Origin: DASRFA01 sp035651755
GTDB lineage: Bacteria > Desulfobacterota > Binatia > UBA12015
Assembly: GCA_035651755.1 (NCBI GenBank)
Contig: DASRFA010000060.1
Span: 310,001-374,000 of the forward strand
Length of the DNA: 64,000 nucleotides
Reading direction: 5' to 3'
The position numbers and the translations under genes are program-made. Shown piece by piece: positions 58,371 through 64,000 of this stretch (positions are counted from its first letter, which is position 1; each line of letters starts with the position of its first letter). The notes under the pieces were generated by a model, which was given only the letters and a program-made list of their open reading frames with translations, was not told the DNA's origin and ran no database searches.

Positions 58371-60715
58371 GTCGCTTCCCGGCGCGTGCGGAGCAGCCCG
58401 TAGATGCAGAGACCCACGACCACGAGGACCGTGATCTCGCCGTTCGTGTCCATGGCGCGGATGTCGACGATGATGACGTTCACGGCGTTCGCGCCGCCGC
58501 CCTCGGCGAGGCTCAGGGACAGCAGGCCGCCCGGCCGCGTCGAGATGTTGTCCGGCTCGCGCAGCCCGGGCGTCATCGAGAGCAGCATGAGCACGGTGAT
58601 CGCGAAGCTGAACACGGCGGCGATCGCGGCATTCACCATCCGGCCCGACCGCGACAGGTCGTGACGGGGAAACGGCGGCAGGAAGATCAGCACCAGCAGC
58701 ACGAAGATCGTCGAGACGGTCTCGATCAGGATCTGCGTGAGCAGGATGTCGGGGGAGCGGTAGACGACGAACAGCATCGACACGACGAAGCCGATCGTCG
58801 TCGTCGCGATCGCCGCCTGCAGTCGCGTCGTCGCGCGCACGGCGGTGAGCGTCGCCACCGCGAGCAGCACGCAGAGGAGGAAGCCGTACCACGGCATGTC
58901 GGCGAGGCTGCCGCTGATCGCGCGGTACGAGAGTCCGAGCGTGACGAGCGCGTATCCGGCGAGCGCCGGCACGGCGACCAGGATCAGCGTCAAATACCAG
59001 CGCAGCGAGCCGTTCTGCCAGCGCGCGGAGAACGCGTCGCCGATCCTGCCGACGAGCGCCACCATGCTCTCCCAGTGGGCGTCGGCGGAGGGGCCGAACG
59101 TGAGTTGATGCTGCAGCGCGACGAAGCGATCGCGCTTCCAATAGACGACCGTCGCGAGGACGAGCGTCACGAGCGTCAAATAGAGCGGCAGGCCGAGCGC
59201 GGGCACGAGCGAGAGGTGGAGGCGGGCGCGCGCGCGCGAGGATGCCCCCGCCGCGAGCTCGTCGGTGAACGTGGTGAGGCCGAGAAGCCCGAGAGCGAGA
59301 GCGCCGCTGCCGAGCGCGAGCGGAGAGATCCACAACGGCGGCACGTCGCGATGCCGAGCCGCCGCCCCGAGATGCGATGCAACCACCGCCGACGGCGGCC
59401 CGAGGAAGATCGCGACCACGAGACGAGCCGCGACCGCCGCGAGCAGCGCGTTCGCGGCGACTGCGGCGGTCAGCACCACGCCGCGTGCGAGGAGCGGGCC
59501 GATCGCGGGATTCAGCAGGAGCTCCGAGTAGAACGACTCCTTCGCGAGGAAGCCGAGGAGCGGCGGGATCCCGGCCATGGACAGCGCGCCCAGGATGCAG
59601 GCGGCGAACGCCCACGGCAGCTCGCGGGCGAGCCCGCCGAGCTGGCGGATGTCGCGGGTATGGACGCGGTGCTCGACGATCCCGACCACTAGGAAGAGCG
59701 CTCCCTTGTAGAGCGCGTGGCTCAGGATCTGGAGCGCGTCCTGATCGGGCGCCTCGAGCCCGTAGAGGAGCGTGATGAGCCCGAGCGTGGAGGCGGTCGT
59801 GTAGGCGAGGATCGCCTTCAGGTCGGTCTCGCGAAACGCCCGCCAGGCGCCGTAGGTCATGGTGGCGGTCCCCACCGTCGTGAGCAGCGGCGCCCAGAGC
59901 GGGGAGCCCTCGAACAGCGGGAGCATCCGCGCGAGCAGGAAGACGCCCGCCTTCACCATCGTCGCGGCGTGGAGGTAGGCGGAGACGGGCGTCGGAGCGA
60001 CCATCGCGCGCGGCAGCCAGAAGTGGAACGGCACCTGCGCCGATTTCGTGAACGCGCCGAGGAGGACGAGGACGAGCGCCGGCGCGGCGAGCGGCGAGGC
60101 GAGCAGCCGCGCGACGAGCTCGCGATCGCCCGCGATCGCGCTCAGCGAGAACGTCCCCGTCACCTGCCCGACCAGGAGAAAGCCGACCGACATGGCGAGG
60201 CCGCCCAGCGCAGTGACCTGCAAGGCCAGCACCGCACCCGCCTTCGCGCGGTCGTCGGCGAAGCGGAAGCCGATCAAGAGGAACGACGTGATGCTGGTCA
60301 GCTCCCAGAAGACGAACAGCAGGATGAGGTCGTCGGCGAGGGCGATGCCGAGCATCGACCCCATGAACGCGGCGAGCGCGGCGAAGAACCGGCGCTGCGC
60401 GACCGGGTCCTCGACCTGCATGTACGGGATCGCGTAGAGGGCGACGAACGCGCCGACGCCGGCGACCAGCAGCGCGAGAAAGAGACCGAACGGATCGCCG
60501 CGGAGCGCGAACGCGACGTCGATCGCCGGCATCCAGGGGAGCGTGAAATGCGGCACCGCGTCGCCCGCGGGAATCCGCGCGAGCGCGATGAAGCTCGCCA
60601 CGGCCGCGATCAGGACCAGCACGCCGTGCGCGCGCGGCGCGCGGCGACCGACCAACAGGACCGCCGCGGCCGCCGCGAACGGCGCCAGCACCGCGAGCGG
60701 GAGCATCGGCTGCAT
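58367..60715 (-). CDS. mrpA: Mrp cation/proton antiporter subunit A
   Basis: 782 residues. The N-terminal ~500 form a NuoL-like antiporter domain with LFVFWELTSITSFLLIGF (helix-5 Glu), FHFWLPRAMVAPTPVSAYLH and AYTTASTLGLITLLYG. The C-terminal part has the MrpA-specific YRSPDILLTQILIETVSTIF (DUF4040-like) and a final MrpB-like helical pair with VNVIIVDIRAMDTNGEI. This is the full-length A subunit. ATG 60715 chosen; GTG 60736 and ATG 60706 are alternatives. First gene of the leftward mrp locus. Confidence 0.93.
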   Translation of the reverse strand: MQPMLPLAVLAPFAAAAAVLLVGRRAPRAHGVLVLIAAVASFIALARIPAGDAVPHFTLPWMPAIDVAFALRGDPFGLFLALLVAGVGAFVALYAIPYMQVEDPVAQRRFFAALAAFMGSMLGIALADDLILLFVFWELTSITSFLLIGFRFADDRAKAGAVLALQVTALGGLAMSVGFLLVGQVTGTFSLSAIAGDRELVARLLASPLAAPALVLVLLGAFTKSAQVPFHFWLPRAMVAPTPVSAYLHAATMVKAGVFLLARMLPLFEGSPLWAPLLTTVGTATMTYGAWRAFRETDLKAILAYTTASTLGLITLLYGLEAPDQDALQILSHALYKGALFLVVGIVEHRVHTRDIRQLGGLARELPWAFAACILGALSMAGIPPLLGFLAKESFYSELLLNPAIGPLLARGVVLTAAVAANALLAAVAARLVVAIFLGPPSAVVASHLGAAARHRDVPPLWISPLALGSGALALGLLGLTTFTDELAAGASSRARARLHLSLVPALGLPLYLTLVTLVLATVVYWKRDRFVALQHQLTFGPSADAHWESMVALVGRIGDAFSARWQNGSLRWYLTLILVAVPALAGYALVTLGLSYRAISGSLADMPWYGFLLCVLLAVATLTAVRATTRLQAAIATTTIGFVVSMLFVVYRSPDILLTQILIETVSTIFVLLVLIFLPPFPRHDLSRSGRMVNAAIAAVFSFAITVLMLLSMTPGLREPDNISTRPGGLLSLSLAEGGGANAVNVIIVDIRAMDTNGEITVLVVVGLCIYGLLRTRREAT

Positions 60716-60891
60716 GTCGGACGACGTGGCGATCACGGCTGGTCGGGGAACCAGAGTCCTAGGTCGAGCCGAGGGGCCAGATCAATCGCCGTACCAGCCG
60801 CCGGCGCGGCGTCCGGAGGATGCGCGCAGCGCGCATGTGGACCGACTGCCCGAATCGCGAGCAGATGCGCGAAAAGGCGTCGCGCCGGTGA

Positions 60892-62148
60892 TCAAGAGTC
60901 GACGCTCGCCATGACCCGACCGCTCGCTTCGTCGACGAGCTCGACCTTGACGGACTGCGTGACGGAGAAGCGGGCTTTCGCGTCCTCGACGCCGCGCTTC
61001 ATCTTGTCGAGATAGCTCGCTCGCATCGCCTCCGGCATCGCGTCCATCGGGAAGTTCCGGAGGACGATCCGGCCGCGATCCGATGCCGGCCATTCGATCG
61101 ACACGATCTTCGGGCCCGCGATCGGGTGATTGCGGAAGAGCTGCTCGACGCTCGCGGGGAAGCTCGCCGCGCCGCCGGCACCCGATCCCGCGGCCGGCGC
61201 GCCGGCCGCAGGCGCCGCACCACCCGCGGCGGCGACCTGCGCGGGCGGCGCTCCGCCGCCCGCCGCCGGCGGTGCGGCCTTGGGAGGGGCCGCCGCCGCG
61301 ATGGCGTCGGCCGCTTCGGCGAGCGACTTGCCGTCCGCGGCCGCGGCGAGAAGCGCCGAGATGCGCTGCTTGACGTTGTCGTCGGTGGCGAGGTCGCGCG
61401 CCTTCTCGAGCTGCGTGCGCGCCTTCGTGCGATCGCCCTGCGCGTCGTAGACGACGGCGAGGTTGAAGTACGCCTGGAAGAACGACGGACTCTGCTCGAT
61501 CACCTTCTCGTATTCCGCGATCGCGCGATCGGCCTGGCCGCTCTCGAAGTACATCGTCCCCATGTCGGTGCGGACCTCGGGGTCGTCGGGCTTCTTCGCG
61601 AGGTACTTCTGGTAGAACTCGATCGCCTTCGGGCGATCCTGGTGGTCGTACGCGATGTTGGCGAGGCCGCGGATCCCCTCGAGGTTGTCGGGCTCGATCT
61701 GGAGGACGTGCTCGAACGCGTCCTCGGCCTTCGTCGAGTAGCTCGGGTCGAGCCGCGAGGCGCGGTAGTAGACGCGGGCGAGCGTCGACCACGCGCCGAC
61801 GTCCTTCGGCTTGGCGTCGGCGTCCTTCTGGAGGCCGGCCATGTACTGCTTGATGTCCTCCGGCAGCTCCATCGGAGGATGGGGGGCGCCCGCCCCGGCC
61901 GGCGCGGCCGGGCCGGCGGCCGCGGTCCGACCCTCGCCCGGCTTCAGCGGGCGCTCCGGCGCCGGCGCGAGCCGGAAGTAGAGCCAGAAGCCGGCGCCGA
62001 GGACGAGCAGCACGGACAGGGCGACGAGGCCCGCGATGGGAGCGGGAGAGCGCGCGCCGCCGGGCGCGAACCGATTGCCGCACGCGGTGCAGAAGCGCCC
62101 ACCCGGCTCCGCGGCGGCGCCGCACTCCGGGCAGAAGTTGTAGGGCAT
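60892..62148 (-). CDS. Zinc-ribbon, membrane-anchored TPR protein
   Basis: 418 residues. N-terminal zinc ribbon (Cys6, Cys9, Cys20, Cys23; FCPECGAAA ... FCTACGNRF) in the cytoplasm, one membrane helix (~38-58), four to five TPR repeats (~110-270: KAEDAFEHVLQIEPDN, KAIEFYQKYLAKKPDD, RAIAEYEKVIEQSP), an Ala/Pro/Gly linker (~285-345) and a C-terminal globular domain (VSIEWPASDRGRIVLRNFPM) to the end. It resembles NrfG/CcmH-II-type TPR scaffolds. Its partner is not identified. ATG 62148 places the zinc ribbon at the very N-terminus. Confidence 0.82.
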   Translation of the reverse strand: MPYNFCPECGAAAEPGGRFCTACGNRFAPGGARSPAPIAGLVALSVLLVLGAGFWLYFRLAPAPERPLKPGEGRTAAAGPAAPAGAGAPHPPMELPEDIKQYMAGLQKDADAKPKDVGAWSTLARVYYRASRLDPSYSTKAEDAFEHVLQIEPDNLEGIRGLANIAYDHQDRPKAIEFYQKYLAKKPDDPEVRTDMGTMYFESGQADRAIAEYEKVIEQSPSFFQAYFNLAVVYDAQGDRTKARTQLEKARDLATDDNVKQRISALLAAAADGKSLAEAADAIAAAAPPKAAPPAAGGGAPPAQVAAAGGAAPAAGAPAAGSGAGGAASFPASVEQLFRNHPIAGPKIVSIEWPASDRGRIVLRNFPMDAMPEAMRASYLDKMKRGVEDAKARFSVTQSVKVELVDEASGRVMASVDS

Positions 62149-62310
62149 CCGACGATTTCTAGAGGAGGTCCGGCACCTTTGCACGCCTCACCGGTCCGGA
62201 GCCGGACTCGTGAACACGGGCGCGCGTCTTCGGTGCTTCCCGGACGTCGAGCCCGTCGCCGGCGAACCGCGCTCGGGTGGAGAGCGGCGGCACGGTCGAC
62301 GCGGAACGGG

Positions 62311-62571
62311 TCAGCCGCGGCGCGGCCGCGACGCTCGCACGGTCGTGTCGAGCACCGCGTCGACCAGACCGGGCGGCGCGCTTTGCGGCAGCCGCTCTTC
62401 GAGGCCGTCTCGCATCGCCTTCAGCTCGCGCACCGTTTGCTCATAGGACCGGACGTACGCGACGCAGGGCCGGCAGGTCAGCAGATGTGCGTCGACGCGG
62501 CTTCGCACGGCCGAAGGCAGCTCGCGGCCGAGGTAGTCCGCCAGAAGGTCGTTCAACTCCCGACACGTCAT
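62311..62571 (-). CDS. Zinc-finger anti-sigma factor (zf-HC2)
   Basis: 86 residues. Cys3, then HLLTCRPC (His29, Cys33, Cys36), is the ZAS anti-sigma zinc motif, in the usual context MTCRELNDLLADYLGRELP. No membrane helix, so it is a cytosolic anti-sigma factor. It is divergent from, not downstream of, the STAS-ECF sigma gene 282 bases away, which is its likely partner. Confidence 0.82.
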   Translation of the reverse strand: MTCRELNDLLADYLGRELPSAVRSRVDAHLLTCRPCVAYVRSYEQTVRELKAMRDGLEERLPQSAPPGLVDAVLDTTVRASRPRRG

Positions 62572-62853
62572 CGCACTAGGCCATCCTGCTCCTTGCCGAT
62601 CCTGGTGTCGATCGGGTGCCTCGAGCTGAGATGCCGCCGGATCGCCGGCGGTTTCCGGGCGCTTCGCGCGACGCCTCCGATGCGCGCCCACGGTCGCGGA
62701 TCCGCGAAATGCGGTGGCGGCCGCCGCGGCCCGCCGCGGCGGGTTCGCGGCGCCTCGATCCGCGCGCACGGCCAACTCCGCGTGCGGACTTGCGAAACCG
62801 CCGAACGCGGGGCCGCCCGCCGGGCGGCACGTCGCTTGCGGATGGCGGGGTGC

Positions 62854-63801
62854 ATGATGCTCAAGATCACGCGTCCCGACGCCTCGAACGACGTCGCCAC
62901 CTTCCACGTGGAGGGCCGGCTCACGAGGGAAACGACCGCCGAGCTGCGAGCTGCCTGTGGCGATCCGCTCGACGGCGGCCAGCCGGTCGTCCTGCACCTC
63001 GGCGGCGTGGCGTTCTGCGATCCGGCGGGCGTCGAGCTGTTGCACGAGCTCCGCAAACGCGGATGCGTTCTCGTCGGCTGCTCCGATTTCACGACGGCGA
63101 TCCTCGACGGTGGACCGGCGTCGCGCGAGCGGCTCGCGACTCGCGGCTCGAATGACGAGGAGGGTGCGCTGCTCCGCGCGCTGCGCGCCGGCGATGCCTC
63201 CGCCTTCGAGCATCTCGTGAGGCGTCAGACCAGCCACCTGTTCGCGGCCGCACGTCGGATCGTCGGCAACGACGAGGATGCACGCGACGTCGTCCAGGAG
63301 GCGTTCGTCTCGGCGTACCGCAGCCTCGACCGCTTCGGCGGAGACTCGCGCATCTCGACGTGGCTTCACCGCATCGCCGTCAACGCGGCGCTGATGAAGC
63401 TGCGCAGCCGCCGTCGTCGCCCCGAGGAGCCCATCGAGCATCTCCTTCCGTGCTTCGACGAGAACGGCGCCTGGGCCGCCGGGATGGCGAGCGTCACGAG
63501 CGGCGCGGAGACCCACGTGGCGTCCAACGAGACGCGCGACCTCGTGCGCCGTTGCATCGCCCGTCTCCCGGACCGATACCGCGAGGTGCTGGTTCTCCGC
63601 GACATCGAGGACTTCGACACCTCGGAGGTCGCGGACACCCTCGGGATCACCGCGAATGCCGTCAAGATCCGTCTTCACCGCGCGCGCCAGGCGCTCCGCA
63701 CCCTCATCGAGGAGGAGCGAGGCGTGCCCGGGGCGGTGGCCCGAGCGACGCTCACCGATCGGGCGCGCAGCACGCCGGCGCGCGAGGCGGCGACCGCTTG
63801 A
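62854..63801 (+). CDS. STAS domain-ECF sigma factor fusion
   Basis: 315 residues in one uninterrupted frame. Residues ~3-90 form a STAS-like domain (VATFHVEGRLTRETTAELRA, VVLHLGGVAFCDPAGVELL) in which the phosphorylatable Ser of anti-sigma antagonists is replaced (DPAG rather than DSSG). Residues ~105-188 are sigma region 2 (DARDVVQEAFVSAYRSLDRF, STWLHRIAVNAAL) and 232-283 region 4 (RLPDRYREVLVLRDIEDFDT, AVKIRLHRARQALR). ATG 62854 or 62857 sits behind GCGGGG; ATG 62842 is also in frame. It probably works with the adjacent anti-sigma factor. Confidence 0.85.
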   Translation: MMLKITRPDASNDVATFHVEGRLTRETTAELRAACGDPLDGGQPVVLHLGGVAFCDPAGVELLHELRKRGCVLVGCSDFTTAILDGGPASRERLATRGSNDEEGALLRALRAGDASAFEHLVRRQTSHLFAAARRIVGNDEDARDVVQEAFVSAYRSLDRFGGDSRISTWLHRIAVNAALMKLRSRRRRPEEPIEHLLPCFDENGAWAAGMASVTSGAETHVASNETRDLVRRCIARLPDRYREVLVLRDIEDFDTSEVADTLGITANAVKIRLHRARQALRTLIEEERGVPGAVARATLTDRARSTPAREAATA

Positions 63802-63826
63802 GGCCGGGGGTCGGTAGCCGAGTCGC

Positions 63827-64000
63827 CTACGGCGCCGGGTGCCGGCGAATGCCGAGCTTCTTCAGGCGGCCCCGAAGCGTGCTCGGCTGGAGCCCGAGCC
63901 GTCGCGCGGCACCGCTCTCGCCGTCGATGACCCAGTTCGTCGCGCGTAGCGCCTCGAGGATGTGCCGGCGCTGCGCCTCGGCGAGGCTGGCGGCCGACGT
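63827..64000 (-). CDS. Fis-type regulator, C-terminal fragment (cut by window edge)
   Basis: The last 57 residues of a protein entering from the right edge. AEAQRRHILEALRATNWVI, then GAARLGLQPSTLRGRLKKLG, is the Fis-type helix-turn-helix typical of sigma-54-dependent (NtrC/FhlA-family) activators. Phase and stop (TAG at 63827-63829) are unambiguous. The AAA+ core lies outside the window. Convergent with the STAS-ECF gene, 25 bases apart. Confidence 0.8.
   Translation of the reverse strand, partial: TSAASLAEAQRRHILEALRATNWVIDGESGAARRLGLQPSTLRGRLKKLGIRRHPAP

Noticed and set aside
1..64000. CRISPR array, tRNA, rRNA or transposase
   Set aside because: Looked for regular spaced repeats, cloverleaf-like segments, ribosomal motifs and DDE/integrase signatures; none seen. 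A covariance-model search would be needed to exclude small RNAs.

Overview
The window reads as chromosomal DNA of a high-GC (hand-estimated at about 70% or more), Gram-negative, respiring bacterium. The outer-envelope evidence is an LpxL-like acyltransferase, an O/P-type porin and a lipoprotein. The respiratory evidence is a System I cytochrome c maturation (Ccm) set. A luciferase-like F420-type oxidoreductase, CoA-ligase and CoA-transferase genes, a lipase-maturation-factor-like protein and a CxxxY-type CcmE would fit a Desulfobacterota-, Binatota- or Methylomirabilota-like lineage, but that placement is inference. I see no rRNA, tRNA, CRISPR array, transposase or phage gene. GTG and TTG starts and 4-base stop/start overlaps (ATGA, GTGA, TTGA) are common.

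1-16.8 kb holds lipid and acyl-CoA catabolism: a truncated CaiB-type CoA-transferase, an FAD monooxygenase, an LpxL-like acyltransferase coupled to a D-2-hydroxyacid dehydrogenase, a cupin, a zinc alcohol dehydrogenase coupled to an NCS2/AzgA-like permease, a two-gene osmoprotectant-type ABC importer whose permease and binding protein are fused, an LLM oxidoreductase coupled to an LMF1-like membrane protein, a lipoprotein, an acyl-CoA ligase / small protein / metallo-beta-lactamase-fold operon and an SDR.

16.8-28.3 kb is envelope-oriented: a DUF2339 giant membrane protein coupled to a DUF3999 protein, a phosphodiesterase-like enzyme, a crotonase, a sterol-desaturase-like hydroxylase, a porin, an orphan ModA and a GPH-type symporter.

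28.4-43.5 kb contains the Ccm genes in two minus-strand blocks: ccmABCD at 30.6-28.4 kb, and ccmE, ccmF, ccmH and a ccmI-like gene at 43.5-39.9 kb. Between them lie a D,D-carboxypeptidase, an isolated infC, a cold-shock gene, an M3 oligopeptidase, two PAS/GAF histidine kinases flanking a GNAT gene, and a tRNA-binding-domain protein. The CcmE carries Cys where the usual haem-binding His sits, and CcmH has a C-x-C-x-C motif, so this looks like a variant System I.

43.7-50.4 kb holds cell-wall and purine genes (uppP, murF, purE, purK) and a LytS/LytTR two-component pair. A striking double palindrome of about 485 bp, made of two 147/146-bp units in opposite orientation, each with perfect 20-bp ends, sits between purK and purE.

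50.4-60.7 kb is a seven-gene Mrp cation/proton antiporter locus read leftwards (A,B,C,D then E,F,G). It is interrupted between mrpD and mrpE by an amtB ammonium channel gene and a NarX/NarL-type two-component pair. amtB has a -24/-12 promoter match. 60.9-64 kb carries a zinc-ribbon TPR protein, a zinc-finger anti-sigma factor divergent from an unusual STAS-ECF sigma fusion, and the C-terminus of a Fis-type regulator running off the edge.
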